Shown piece after piece: positions 25,974 through 35,494 of a stretch of 35,563 bases of DNA. Under the pieces are notes generated by a model, which saw nothing but the letters and a program-made list of their open reading frames with translations, did not search any database and was not told the DNA's origin. The stretch comes from Gammaproteobacteria bacterium (GTDB taxonomy: Bacteria > Pseudomonadota > Gammaproteobacteria > Pseudomonadales > Pseudohongiellaceae). Position 1 is the first letter of the stretch, and each line of letters starts with the position of its first letter. The translations under genes were made by a program, and so were the position numbers. The stretch is from contig JAQWTK010000004.1 of the NCBI GenBank assembly GCA_029242705.1, positions 1 through 35,563 on the forward strand. The letters run 5' to 3'.

Positions 25974-27161
25974 GTGAGCATTCAAAAACTGACAATTCTT
26001 GGTTCTACGGGTTCTATAGGTGCTAATACTTTAGATGTCGTTAGAGTGACGAATCGATTTGAAGTATATGCTTTGAGTGCAAACACAAATACCAAAATAT
26101 TGTTACAGCAATGTATTGAATTTAATCCAAAGATAGCGGTCTTAGTTAACGAGAATTTAGCGGAAGATTTTAATTCGCAACTCGTACAAGCTGGTTGTGA
26201 TACTGAATTAAAAACTGGTGTAGATGCGCTAGATGAAATTGCTGAGAACTCTGAAGTCGATATTGTTATGGCAAGTATTGTCGGATCAGCTGGTCTTAAG
26301 TCATCACTTGCAGCGGTTCAGAGTGGTAAAAAAATTCTCCTGGCTAATAAAGAAGCTTTAGTGATGATGGGTGAGCTTTTTATGCAAGTAGCTGAAGATT
26401 CTGGCTCTACTATTATCCCTATTGATAGTGAGCATAATGCTATTTTTCAATGTTTGCCGGATACTGGAATAGGAATACAGGAATCGCAGTTTAAATATTT
26501 AGAGAAAGTGATATTAACCGCTTCAGGGGGGCCGTTTTTAGATTTGCCGCTTTCTGAGCTTAGGGAAGTCACCCCACAACAAGCTTGCGCCCACCCTAAA
26601 TGGGAAATGGGAGAGAAAATTTCGGTCGATTCTGCGACTATGATGAATAAGGGGTTAGAATTTATTGAGGCCCATTATTTGTTTGGGTTAGACGCCAATA
26701 AAATTGAAGTGCTTATTCATCCACAAAGTATAATACATTCTCTTGTGTATTTTGATGACGGTTCTGTTTTGGCTCAAATGGCAAATCCTGATATGCGAGT
26801 ACCTATCGCGTATGGATTAGCTTATCCAGAAAGATTAGCTATAGAGAAGAAAACTTTAGATTTAGTTGAGATACAAAAGCTAGAGTTCCGTAGGGTAGAT
26901 GAATCTCGCTTTCCTTGCTTTCGTTTAGGAGTAGAGGCTTTAAAGGAAGGGGGAACGGCGCCTGTTACGCTTAATGCCGCAAATGAAGTGGCTGTAGAGG
27001 CATTTTTATCCGGCAAAATCGAATTTATGCAGATTCCTGCAATTATCGAGTCAGTATTGAGCGAAATCCCTTGTGAAGCGGCTTCAAGTCTAGCTATTAT
27101 TCAGCACGTTGATATGATGGCAAGAAAATTATCTAACGAACTGATTTTAAAAGAATTATAA
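25974..27161 (+). CDS. dxr: 1-deoxy-D-xylulose 5-phosphate reductoisomerase
   Basis: Second step of the MEP isoprenoid pathway, feeding precursors to UppS. The 395 residues have the NADPH-binding LGSTGSIG at 8-15, LANKEALVMMGE, the metal site PIDSEHNAIFQCL and the HPKWEMGEKISVDSATMMNKG segment. The start is GTG 25974, 15 bases after cdsA, consistent with the family N-terminus (MSIQKLTILGSTGSIG). The order uppS-cdsA-dxr is Pseudomonas-like; E. coli has dxr before uppS. Confidence 0.97.
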   Translation: MSIQKLTILGSTGSIGANTLDVVRVTNRFEVYALSANTNTKILLQQCIEFNPKIAVLVNENLAEDFNSQLVQAGCDTELKTGVDALDEIAENSEVDIVMASIVGSAGLKSSLAAVQSGKKILLANKEALVMMGELFMQVAEDSGSTIIPIDSEHNAIFQCLPDTGIGIQESQFKYLEKVILTASGGPFLDLPLSELREVTPQQACAHPKWEMGEKISVDSATMMNKGLEFIEAHYLFGLDANKIEVLIHPQSIIHSLVYFDDGSVLAQMANPDMRVPIAYGLAYPERLAIEKKTLDLVEIQKLEFRRVDESRFPCFRLGVEALKEGGTAPVTLNAANEVAVEAFLSGKIEFMQIPAIIESVLSEIPCEAASSLAIIQHVDMMARKLSNELILKEL

Positions 27162-27202
27162 ATAAAGGTTTTGGCCTCTTTGATTAGTCTAAGTTGGGGA
27201 TA

Positions 27203-28597
27203 ATGGTACTTCAAACATTGATTAGTGTTGTTGCGTTAATTTTGACACTCGGGATACTGGTAACTATTCACGAATATGGTCATTTTTGGGTTGCGCGCCG
27301 CTGCGGAGTGAAGGTTCTTCGGTTTTCCGTAGGGTTTGGGCGGCCATTGAAAACTTGGGTTGGAGAAGATGGGGTTGAATATGTAATTGCTGCTATCCCT
27401 TTGGGAGGTTACGTAAAAATGCTAGGTCAGGACGACCTTAGAGTCGCTGACGATGCTAATGCGGCTCTTTCTAGTCAGGCGGCCCAATCATGGGGGGCTA
27501 AAACAACTGCCCAACGAGCGTCAATAGCGGCAGCCGGACCAATAGCAAATTTCTTATTAGCTATCTTTGTATTTTGGCTCATAAATATTTTTTATGGCGT
27601 GAGTGGTATTTCTCCAGTTGTGAGTGGTTTGCAAGACGAGTCAAAGGCTGCTTTAGCGGGTTTGAAAGAAGGTGATGAAATACTGGCAGTCGATGGTGAA
27701 GAGACAGTAATTTGGCAACAAGTGATCATGCAAATGTTGTCCCGGCTTGGAGAGACCGGCACGCTGGTATTAACTATTGATCCGGCCGACTCAAACGCGA
27801 CTAGAGATATTTATATTCCCATAAGCACGTGGATGTCCTCAGAAACTGAACCAAACCCATTGTCAGATTTAGGGATTATACAATTAGAAATTCCCGCGAT
27901 TATAGGTGGTGTTATCTCTGGAGGTCCTGCTGAGCAAGCCGGACTAATGGCGAGGGATAGCGTTCTTACTGTTGATGGCCGCGAAATTAGAGGATGGACG
28001 CATTGGGTAGAAGAAATTCGTTCAAGCCCGGAACTAGATTTAAATGTTGTGGTCCAACGAGGTGGAGAGCAAGTGGCACTTAAGCTGGTCCCGGAGGCTA
28101 GGTCTCAGGATGACACCCTAACCTACGGGAGCATAGGCGCCTATGTGCTTGAAGCAAGCATTTCTGAACTATTACCGCCTGAAAGACGAAGAGAAATTCG
28201 TTTTGGACTACTATCGGCAATTGGGCCGGCATTACAAGAAACATGGAGTAAATCTGTATTCGTCCTAAATTCGGTTAAAAAAATGATTATCGGGTTAATA
28301 TCCGTAAAGAATATTAATGGCCCTATAACTATTGCTCAAGTGGCGGGCGAGACCGCGAGCTATGGGTTGGAAGTTTATTTAAGTTTTCTGGCGCTTCTAA
28401 GCATCTCACTTGGCGTGCTAAATTTGCTGCCTATACCGATCTTAGATGGAGGGCAGCTTCTATACTGCGCAATAGAAGCTATTACTAGAAAACCAGTGTC
28501 TGAACGTATTCAAGCTTGGGGCCTTCAGTTGGGGTTATTAATGATTTCAGGTATTACAATACTTGCGATATATAATGATGTTAATCGGCTGTTATAA
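27203..28597 (+). CDS. rseP: Site-2 intramembrane metalloprotease RseP/MucP
   Basis: Inner-membrane zinc protease that cleaves RseA/MucA after DegS/AlgW to release sigma-E. The likely start is ATG 27203 (MVLQTLISVV; GGGG three bases upstream) rather than the in-frame TTG at 27194. The first membrane helix carries the zinc site HEYGH (TIHEYGHFWVARRCGVKVLRFSVGFG). Two tandem PDZ domains lie around residues 120-300. The third zinc ligand is in the LLPIPILDGG motif near the C-terminus. It sits immediately upstream of bamA, as in most gammaproteobacteria. Confidence 0.96.
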   Translation: MVLQTLISVVALILTLGILVTIHEYGHFWVARRCGVKVLRFSVGFGRPLKTWVGEDGVEYVIAAIPLGGYVKMLGQDDLRVADDANAALSSQAAQSWGAKTTAQRASIAAAGPIANFLLAIFVFWLINIFYGVSGISPVVSGLQDESKAALAGLKEGDEILAVDGEETVIWQQVIMQMLSRLGETGTLVLTIDPADSNATRDIYIPISTWMSSETEPNPLSDLGIIQLEIPAIIGGVISGGPAEQAGLMARDSVLTVDGREIRGWTHWVEEIRSSPELDLNVVVQRGGEQVALKLVPEARSQDDTLTYGSIGAYVLEASISELLPPERRREIRFGLLSAIGPALQETWSKSVFVLNSVKKMIIGLISVKNINGPITIAQVAGETASYGLEVYLSFLALLSISLGVLNLLPIPILDGGQLLYCAIEAITRKPVSERIQAWGLQLGLLMISGITILAIYNDVNRLL

Positions 28598-28654
28598 CTA
28601 ATTCTATTAATCGGCCGCTAAATAACGAAGGTTGAATTTGAGTAAGCAGTACAA

Positions 28655-31333
28655 ATGAAAAAACTGGTTTTTTGTTTGCTTGTGTTGTTCGGTACTTCAA
28701 ATACCTTAAACGCGCAAAATTTTATTATTGCTGACATCATCGTTGATGGCTATCAGCGGATCTCGCCTGGAATTATTTATAATTTACTACCGGTGGGTAT
28801 AGGGGACGAAGTTACTGCGCAAACCCCAGCACAAATAATTCGTGAATTAGCGCAATCTGAATATTTCGATGAAATTGAAGTGTCACGCGAGGGAGATATC
28901 CTGGTTGTAACTGTTCTTGAACGGCCTTCTGTTGCTGAGATAACTATTGAGGGGAATAGTGTTCTCGAAACTGAAGACATCATAGATAATATGGCTACCG
29001 CAAATATTGCGGAAGGCCAGATTTTTACTAGAGCTGCGTTAGAGGAAATTCAGCAGGGAATACAAGAAGTTTATTCGTCGCGAGGACGTTACGGAGCGTC
29101 AGTAGAGATTGAGGTAGAAGATCTTCCTAGAAATAGAGTTGCAATTAGTCTGGATATTAATGAGGGTGAAGAGTCTCGCATACAGCGTATAAATATTGTA
29201 GGCAATGAAAATTTTGAGGAGGACGTACTGCTCGATTTATTTGAGCTTGGCACGAAGCCTTGGTACATGTTTCTTAGCAGGAAAGATAGATATTCTCGTG
29301 AGCAATTTTCTGGGGATCTTGAAAGACTAGAATCATTTTATTTAGACAATGGTTTTGTGGAGTTTAATATAGATTCCACGCCTATCGCGATTACTCCAAA
29401 TAGGGAAGAAGTTTACGTCACAATAAATATTAATGAAGGTAATCAATTCACAATATCAAATGTAGATTTAGCGGGAGATCTCGTCAACGCAGAGAATCTT
29501 TTGCGCGCGGCTGTCTTTGTTCAGCCTGGTCAAATTTATTCGCAAACTCTAGTAACCGGCACTGAAGAAATCATGGTGCAATTTCTTGGAAACCTTGGTT
29601 ATGCGTTTGCTGAGGCGACTGGCATACCAGAAGTTAACGAGGAAGGCGATACTGTGGAGGTTACCTTTTTTATTGAGCCTGGCAATAGGACTTATGTGAA
29701 TCGTATTAATTTTAATGGTAATGTCTCTACGGCAGACGAAGTGATGAGGCGGGAAATGCGCCAATTAGAAAGTGCACCTGCTTCAAGCTTGGCAATTGAA
29801 CGATCTAAGGTTCGTTTAGAGCAACTCGGGTACTTTGAGTCAGTAGAAGTAGAGACGGAAGAGCTACCGGGTTCTGATGATCAGATCGATGTTAATTACG
29901 ATGTTGTGGAGCAGAATTTTGGAAATATTAGTTTTTCAGTTGGAAGCGGTGGTGGCGGCAATTTTTTTATAAGCACTAATTTACAGGCTGCTAATTTTCT
30001 TGGTACTGGTAGGACGATCGGCATTGGTGTGAACAAAAGTCGATTTATGAAGGGCCTAAACCTACAATACCTTGATCCTTTCTACACCCCGGATGGAGTA
30101 AGCCGCGGGTTTAATTTGTTTGCACAAGAAATTGATTCGCCTTTTAATGTTTCGAGCTTTAATACCACTTCTTGGGGTGGGTCTTTAAGTTTTAGTTATC
30201 CATTGAGTGAAACTCAGGTTCTTGGATTTGATTTGGGTGTTACGCATACAGAATTAAGCTCTGGTTATGGGTCTGTCCAAGAGATTGAATCTAGCCCTGT
30301 TCTGATACCCGGAATTAATAACTATGTAATTGAGCGGTTAAATGCTAATCCGTTCGATGGTCCAATAAGAGATGCGATTATTGGTGATGTGAGTGACTTG
30401 ACAGACCTGCAATTACAGAGATCTCCAGACTTGGGTTTCGTTGATAAATTCGGAGATGAGTTCAATAATTTTACTATTACAGGTAATTGGTTTCGAAATA
30501 CTCTTAATAGAGGGCAGTTAGCAAATGATGGCTCACTTCACCAAGTGAATATAGAGGTGACCATACCAGGAAGTGATCTACAGTATGCCCGCTTGAATTA
30601 TTCTAATCAAATATATTGGCCAATAACGCAAGACAGGGAGTGGGTTATAGGGCTGAGAACTAATCTAGGTTATGGCATTGGGTATGGAGAGTCGGACGAA
30701 CTCCCCTTCTTTAATAACTTTTTTGCCGGTGGTCTTATTCGGGGGGGTGGTCAGCTAAGGGGCTATGAGGAGAATAGTTTAGGACCGACGAGTACGGCTG
30801 GAGCTCGATATCTAACAGAACCAGGAATCACTTTGGCCCGTGATGAGGCTGGCAATATCTTAAGATACAAGGACGGAACTGCTCAAATAAATAATAGTTA
30901 TGGCTATCAAACTCAACCCCTTTTAGATGCCGCTGGCTTGCCTATATTGGATCCGGCTGGAAAAGAACAGATACAGCTCGCTGTACAAAATTTTTACCTC
31001 GATGATGACTATGACAGTTTTGGTGGTAATATACTGGCTGTAGCTTCTTTGGAGCTCCTATTTCCTTTACCCTTTGTACCGGATAGGAATCGAGTTAGAT
31101 CGGCCTTTTTCATTGATGCTGGTAACGTATTCTCATCAAGCTGCACGGCTAGGCAGTCGTTATTGAAAAATTGCTCTGATTTCGATACTGGGGAGTTAAG
31201 GTATGCCGCTGGTTTAAGTGTTACTTATTTGTCACCTTTTGGGCCGCTAACCTTCTACGCGGCTGCTCCATTTGGGGGTAAAGAAGGGGATGATACTAAG
31301 ACTTTTGATTTTACAGTTGGAACCGGTTTTTAA
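28655..31333 (+). CDS. bamA: Outer membrane protein assembly factor BamA
   Basis: Core of the BAM complex that inserts beta-barrel proteins in the outer membrane. A signal peptide (about 1-20, cleaved after LNA-Q) leads to five POTRA domains (about 22-420) and a C-terminal Omp85 barrel. The barrel has the loop-6 motif LRGYEENSLGP (Arg702-Gly703-Tyr704) and a terminal aromatic Phe892. At 892 residues it is about 80 longer than E. coli BamA. The extra length seems to lie in extracellular loops: about 83 residues separate RGY from the SFGGN strand, and another long loop is encoded near 30256-30470. Confidence 0.97.
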   Translation: MKKLVFCLLVLFGTSNTLNAQNFIIADIIVDGYQRISPGIIYNLLPVGIGDEVTAQTPAQIIRELAQSEYFDEIEVSREGDILVVTVLERPSVAEITIEGNSVLETEDIIDNMATANIAEGQIFTRAALEEIQQGIQEVYSSRGRYGASVEIEVEDLPRNRVAISLDINEGEESRIQRINIVGNENFEEDVLLDLFELGTKPWYMFLSRKDRYSREQFSGDLERLESFYLDNGFVEFNIDSTPIAITPNREEVYVTININEGNQFTISNVDLAGDLVNAENLLRAAVFVQPGQIYSQTLVTGTEEIMVQFLGNLGYAFAEATGIPEVNEEGDTVEVTFFIEPGNRTYVNRINFNGNVSTADEVMRREMRQLESAPASSLAIERSKVRLEQLGYFESVEVETEELPGSDDQIDVNYDVVEQNFGNISFSVGSGGGGNFFISTNLQAANFLGTGRTIGIGVNKSRFMKGLNLQYLDPFYTPDGVSRGFNLFAQEIDSPFNVSSFNTTSWGGSLSFSYPLSETQVLGFDLGVTHTELSSGYGSVQEIESSPVLIPGINNYVIERLNANPFDGPIRDAIIGDVSDLTDLQLQRSPDLGFVDKFGDEFNNFTITGNWFRNTLNRGQLANDGSLHQVNIEVTIPGSDLQYARLNYSNQIYWPITQDREWVIGLRTNLGYGIGYGESDELPFFNNFFAGGLIRGGGQLRGYEENSLGPTSTAGARYLTEPGITLARDEAGNILRYKDGTAQINNSYGYQTQPLLDAAGLPILDPAGKEQIQLAVQNFYLDDDYDSFGGNILAVASLELLFPLPFVPDRNRVRSAFFIDAGNVFSSSCTARQSLLKNCSDFDTGELRYAAGLSVTYLSPFGPLTFYAAAPFGGKEGDDTKTFDFTVGTGF

Positions 31334-31374
31334 TTTAGGGTAAGCCTGTAGTCGCTTGTGATTGCCGTAAAGTT

Positions 31375-31380
31375 TATAAT
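31375..31380 (+). promoter_or_regulatory. Possible -10 element upstream of skp
   Basis: A perfect TATAAT lies in the 97-base bamA-skp gap, about 50 bases before the skp start. The best -35 candidate (TTGTGA, 31356-31361) is only 13 bases away, too close for a standard promoter, so this is weak. An internal promoter would let skp be expressed apart from bamA. Confidence 0.25.
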
Positions 31381-31430
31381 TAGGTTGCTGAATAACCGAC
31401 GATGTTTTTAGATTGATGTGGAGATTAACC

Positions 31431-31967
31431 GTGAATATTTTAAAGAATTTAAGTATCGTTTTAGCTTTCGTATTTTTTTCGCAAGGTGTATTAGCGCAAG
31501 ATACCAAAATTGGGGTCTTGAATGCATTACAGGCGTTATTTAATTCAGATGCTGCGCAAGTGGTTCAAGAAGAACTCGAACAGGAATTTTCCCAAGACGA
31601 AGAGAGAGCGAACGAGCTTACCGAAGAATTACAAGCTTTGCAGGAGCAGTATCAACAAAATGAAGCTGTTATGTCTGAGGATGAGGTTCGTAGAATGAAC
31701 TCTGATGCACAGGATTTACAAGTGCAGTTGCAATTGATTCAAGAAAGAGTCCAAACTGCTTTGCAGGAAAAGAATCAAGAATTTTTGCAAAGTATGCAAG
31801 AAGAACTAACAGCGGCAGTGACTGATGTCGTCGCTGAGGGTGGATTTGACTTGATTTTAAACGTCGATTCGGCGCCATATTTTGCTCCAGTGCTAGACAT
31901 CACGGCTCGGGTGACTGCGAAGTTGAATCAGAATTCCCAATCTGGAAGCTCGTCTGAGGGGCAGTAA
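31431..31967 (+). CDS. skp: Periplasmic chaperone Skp/OmpH
   Basis: Periplasmic holdase that delivers unfolded outer-membrane proteins to BamA. I prefer GTG 31431: GGAG (31420-31423) is 7 bases upstream and it yields the clean signal peptide MNILKNLSIVLAFVFFSQGVLA, cleaved before Gln. In-frame ATG 31416 or TTG 31413 would add MWRLTV-type residues. The mature part begins DTKIGVLNALQALFNSD, typical of the family, followed by a long coiled-coil tentacle region and FDLILNVDSAPYFAPVLDIT. Unusually, it is strongly acidic: I count about 30 Asp/Glu and 8 Lys/Arg in the mature protein, whereas E. coli Skp is basic. Confidence 0.93.
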   Translation: MNILKNLSIVLAFVFFSQGVLAQDTKIGVLNALQALFNSDAAQVVQEELEQEFSQDEERANELTEELQALQEQYQQNEAVMSEDEVRRMNSDAQDLQVQLQLIQERVQTALQEKNQEFLQSMQEELTAAVTDVVAEGGFDLILNVDSAPYFAPVLDITARVTAKLNQNSQSGSSSEGQ

Positions 31968-31994
31968 TTGGGTTTTATTATTGGATAGTGTCAG

Positions 31995-33044
31995 GTGGCA
32001 CAAAATAAGAATTATACTCTTAAAGAGATTTCTTTACTCCTAGATTTGAGCTTTCGTGGAGATGGTAGCTGTGAAATCGGCGGGATCGCTACGCTTGAAA
32101 ATGCTAATGCTGGCCAGTTAAGTTTCTTAAGTAATCGCGCCTATAAAAAACAGCTGACTACTACGAAAGCATCAGCTGTTATCGTTGAAGAAAAATACTC
32201 TGGCCTATGTAAGACTAATGCCTTGATATCAGAATCGCCGTACTTAAGTTTTGCGAAGGCGACGGCATTGTTTGTAAAACCTCAAATCCCCGAAAAAAAA
32301 ATTCATTCGACCGCTCAATTACATGAATCGGTGCAGATAGGCGATTCTATTTCTGTCGGGCCAAATGTTGTGATTGAAGAAAATGTCTCTATTGGCGCAA
32401 ACTCAATTATCGGGGCAAATTCTTATATCGGTAATGGGGTAATTATTGGTGAAGATTGCCGTTTTCATAATAATGTCTCTATTTATCACAATGTTAAAAT
32501 AGGATGTAACGTGCTGCTACACTCGGGCGTGGTAATTGGGGCAGATGGATTTGGTTTTGCTTTTGATGGAGAAAAATCGATTAAAATACATCAATTAGGG
32601 AGTGTAGAAATAGGAGACCACGTTGAAGTAGGTGCTTGCTCTACAATTGATCGAGGGGCGATAGACAATACAATAATAGGTGAAGGAGTAAAAATAGACA
32701 ATCAAGTTCAGATTGGACACAACTGCAAAATAGGAGGCCATTCGATAATTTGTGGTTGCGTCGGTATTGCTGGCAGTGTAACTATCGGTAAAAACTGCAT
32801 TATGGGTGGTGGGTCCGGGGCGGTTGGGCATATAAATATTGTTGATCAGGTTCAAGTCAGTGCTATGTCATTGGTAAGTGAATCTATTTTAGAGCCCGGA
32901 GTTTATTCATCAGGGACTTGGCATATGAAAACTTCAGAATGGAAGCGCAATAATATTCGCTTTCGCCAACTGGATAGTATCTACAAGAAAATCTCTAAAC
33001 TTGAGAAAGTGAAGAAAGAAAATAAAAATATGGACGATTTTTAA
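31995..33044 (+). CDS. lpxD: UDP-3-O-(3-hydroxyacyl)glucosamine N-acyltransferase
   Basis: Third step of lipid A synthesis; adds the N-linked hydroxyacyl chain from acyl-ACP. The 349 residues comprise an N-terminal uridine-binding domain (LSFLSNRAYKKQL), a left-handed beta-helix of hexapeptide repeats with IGADGFGFAFDG, and the catalytic-His region QIGHNCKIGG. A C-terminal helical tail is rich in Lys and Glu. The start is GTG 31995 with only a weak AGG upstream. The skp-lpxD-fabZ-lpxA-lpxB order is conserved. Confidence 0.96.
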   Translation: MAQNKNYTLKEISLLLDLSFRGDGSCEIGGIATLENANAGQLSFLSNRAYKKQLTTTKASAVIVEEKYSGLCKTNALISESPYLSFAKATALFVKPQIPEKKIHSTAQLHESVQIGDSISVGPNVVIEENVSIGANSIIGANSYIGNGVIIGEDCRFHNNVSIYHNVKIGCNVLLHSGVVIGADGFGFAFDGEKSIKIHQLGSVEIGDHVEVGACSTIDRGAIDNTIIGEGVKIDNQVQIGHNCKIGGHSIICGCVGIAGSVTIGKNCIMGGGSGAVGHINIVDQVQVSAMSLVSESILEPGVYSSGTWHMKTSEWKRNNIRFRQLDSIYKKISKLEKVKKENKNMDDF

Positions 33045-33070
33045 AGGATGGTTAGAACTGGAGAGTTGTT

Positions 33071-33520
33071 ATGCTGATGGATGTTGAAGAAATTAAAGAA
33101 TATTTACCTCAACGTTACCCTTTCTTGTTAGTCGATAGAATTATTAAGATGGATTTAGGTAAATCTATAACGGGCTATAAGAATGTTACTTCTAACGAGC
33201 CATTTTTTGTTGGTCATTTTCCGGGTAAGCCAATTATGCCTGGAGTTTTAATAATCGAAGCTTTGGCTCAGGTCGCTGGCGTTTTGGGGTTTAAGAGTCA
33301 AGAGAAAAAGCCTAAAGATGGTTACCTTTATTACTTTGTGGGCGCAGATGAAATTAGGCTGCGAAAGCCAGTTGTTCCCGGGGACAAGTTAATTTTAAAA
33401 GCGAACGTAATCACTAATCGCCGAGGAATATATAAATTTTCTGCTGAAGCAATAGTCGAAAAAGAACTAGTAGGCACAATGAAAATTTTATGTGCTGAAA
33501 GGAAAAGCGATGTTAGCTGA
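33071..33520 (+). CDS. fabZ: 3-hydroxyacyl-[acyl-carrier-protein] dehydratase FabZ
   Basis: Dehydrates 3-hydroxyacyl-ACP in fatty acid synthesis and so competes with LpxA/LpxD for hydroxyacyl-ACP. The 149-residue hot-dog-fold protein has [12 protein letters not shown], the catalytic His49 in [13 protein letters not shown] and Glu63 in IIEALAQ. It overlaps lpxA by 11 bases (33510-33520). Confidence 0.97.
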   Translation: MLMDVEEIKEYLPQRYPFLLVDRIIKMDLGKSITGYKNVTSNEPFFVGHFPGKPIMPGVLIIEALAQVAGVLGFKSQEKKPKDGYLYYFVGADEIRLRKPVVPGDKLILKANVITNRRGIYKFSAEAIVEKELVGTMKILCAERKSDVS

Positions 33521-34292
33521 ATTGATAAATCCAAATTCGCATATTCACGAAAATGCAAAAATAGGCAAAAATGTTCGAATCGGGCCGTGGTGTACCATTG
33601 GTAAAAATGTCACTATTGGCGCGGGTACGATTTTAGAATCTCATGTTGTCATTAGGGCTAATACAAAAATTGGAGAAGAAAATCGAATTTTCCAGTTTAC
33701 TTCTATCGGCGAAGACCCTGCAGATAAAAAATATTCAGGTGAAGAAACGTGGCTAGAAATCGGAGATAAAAATATTTTACGAGAGGGAGTTACGGCTCAT
33801 AGAGGGACAGGCTTCGGGGGCGGTGTAACTAAGATAGGAAGCAATAATTTATTCATGCCTTACGTGCATGTGGCTCATGATTGTTTTATTGGAGATAACA
33901 CGGTTTTTGCAAATAATGTTGGAATCTCGGGGCATGTTCATGTGGGGGATTGGGCAATACTCGGTGGTTATGCTGGGGTCAATCAATTCTTAAAAATAGG
34001 TGCTCATGCCATGGTAGGTGGAATGACACATATAACAAATGATATACCAGCTTTTATGATTGTTAGCGGGAGGCCTGCAACGGTTCGCTCAATAAACGCT
34101 ATAGGGCTAGACCGCAGGGGATTCGATAAAGAAACTATAGGCGATCTTCGGGAAGCGTTTAAAATTATTTACAAACGAAAATATAGTCTACAAGAAGCGA
34201 TTGATCAGCTTAAGGCAATGCGGGAAGGTAACGAAGCACTTCAACTACTTGTTAATTCGCTAGAGTCTTCAGAAAAAGGGATTCACAGGTAA
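33510..34292 (+). CDS. lpxA: UDP-N-acetylglucosamine acyltransferase
   Basis: First step of lipid A synthesis; O-acylates UDP-GlcNAc from hydroxyacyl-ACP. I chose ATG 33510 ([19 protein letters not shown], 260 residues) because AGGA (33500-33503) is 6 bases upstream and the length matches the E. coli 262; an in-frame GTG at 33492 lies deeper in fabZ. Hexapeptide repeats form the beta-helix, with the catalytic His in [11 protein letters not shown]. The C-terminal [20 protein letters not shown] segment is typical. Confidence 0.96.
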   Translation: MLAELINPNSHIHENAKIGKNVRIGPWCTIGKNVTIGAGTILESHVVIRANTKIGEENRIFQFTSIGEDPADKKYSGEETWLEIGDKNILREGVTAHRGTGFGGGVTKIGSNNLFMPYVHVAHDCFIGDNTVFANNVGISGHVHVGDWAILGGYAGVNQFLKIGAHAMVGGMTHITNDIPAFMIVSGRPATVRSINAIGLDRRGFDKETIGDLREAFKIIYKRKYSLQEAIDQLKAMREGNEALQLLVNSLESSEKGIHR

Positions 34293-34321
34293 GCTTTAGG
34301 TCCTGTCAATCATAATCGACT

Positions 34322-35494
34322 ATGGTTAAAGCGTTGCAATTTGGAATAGTTGCTGGGGAAAAATCGGGGGATATTCTCGGTGCTTCACTTATTTGCTCTT
34401 TACGAAAGCACTTTCCTAATGCGAAATTTGTCGGTATAGGTGGGCCTGAAATGCTATCACTTGGATGCGAATCTTTAGCACCGATGGATAGATTGTCAGT
34501 TATGGGTTTCGTTGAGCCTTTAGGAAGACTTCCCGAGTTATTTAACTTAAAGAGAAAACTACAAGATAGGTTTTTACGAGAGCGTATCGATGTCTTTATT
34601 GGTATCGATTCTCCAGATTTTAATCTCAGATTAGCAAAAACACTGCGTAAAAAAGGCTTGAAAACAGTGCACTTCGTTAGTCCTAGTGTTTGGGCATATC
34701 GGAAAAGTAGAATATATAGTATAAAAAAATCTGTAGATTTAATGCTAACGCTTTTTCCTTTCGAGTCAGAAATTTATGAAAATAACGATATTCCGGTGGC
34801 CTTTGTAGGTCATCCGCTAGCGGATCTAATAGGATTCGAGGATCGACGATCACCAGCCCGACAATTATACGGGATTTCAGAAGGTAATAAGGTGATTGCC
34901 TTAATGCCTGGAAGCCGGGCAGGCGAAATTTCCCGTTTAGCGCCTATTTTTTTCGAGGCCGCTATACATTCTTTGCAGAAATATCCAGATCTTGAATTTT
35001 TAATTCCTTATAGCGATACGAAAGCGAAGTCATTATTGAACTTCCAACTTAACCAAGTAAAAATGCCGTTGAAAGAGAAGTTTAACCTCGTTAATAATTC
35101 TCATGAAGCGATAAGCGCATCTGATTTTGTGATCATGGCTTCTGGGACAGCTACTCTGGAGGCAATGCTATTACGTCGACCGATGATAATTTGTTATAAA
35201 TTGACGCCATTGTCTTTTATTATAGGGTCGTACTTACTAAAAATTCCCTATATAGGACTGCCCAACCTTTTGTTAGGAAAGAAAATAGTTCCTGAATACA
35301 TACAAAATTCCGTTACTCCAAATGCGCTAAGTAAAGAGATTGATATATTTCTAAATGCGTCTAATTCCTATCAAGAAATGGAGGAGAATTTTTATGGAAT
35401 TCACAAATTATTGCGTGGCGGTGCTTCTGATAAAGCTGCTATAGCGATTGAAAATCTTATGAATAAAAATAAGTATAATTCGAAAGGGAAATAA
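34322..35494 (+). CDS. lpxB: Lipid-A-disaccharide synthase
   Basis: Joins UDP-2,3-diacylglucosamine and lipid X to form the lipid A disaccharide. The 390 residues show the N-terminal FGIVAGEKSGDILGA motif, GIDSPDFNLRLAKTLRKKG, the HFVSPSVWAYRKSR segment, PFESEIYE, GHPLAD, LMPGSRAGEI and ASGTATLEAML. Its stop overlaps the rnhB start by one base (TAATG). Confidence 0.97.
   Translation: MVKALQFGIVAGEKSGDILGASLICSLRKHFPNAKFVGIGGPEMLSLGCESLAPMDRLSVMGFVEPLGRLPELFNLKRKLQDRFLRERIDVFIGIDSPDFNLRLAKTLRKKGLKTVHFVSPSVWAYRKSRIYSIKKSVDLMLTLFPFESEIYENNDIPVAFVGHPLADLIGFEDRRSPARQLYGISEGNKVIALMPGSRAGEISRLAPIFFEAAIHSLQKYPDLEFLIPYSDTKAKSLLNFQLNQVKMPLKEKFNLVNNSHEAISASDFVIMASGTATLEAMLLRRPMIICYKLTPLSFIIGSYLLKIPYIGLPNLLLGKKIVPEYIQNSVTPNALSKEIDIFLNASNSYQEMEENFYGIHKLLRGGASDKAAIAIENLMNKNKYNSKGK

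Noticed and set aside
31247..31507. Minus-strand ORF over the bamA end and skp start
   Set aside because: Low-complexity peptide opposite two confident genes, with no ribosome-binding site or recognisable motif.
34285..34307. ACAGG...CCTGT hairpin spanning the lpxA stop
   Set aside because: Only 5 bp, no T-tract, and lpxB follows immediately in a conserved operon, so it is unlikely to be a terminator.
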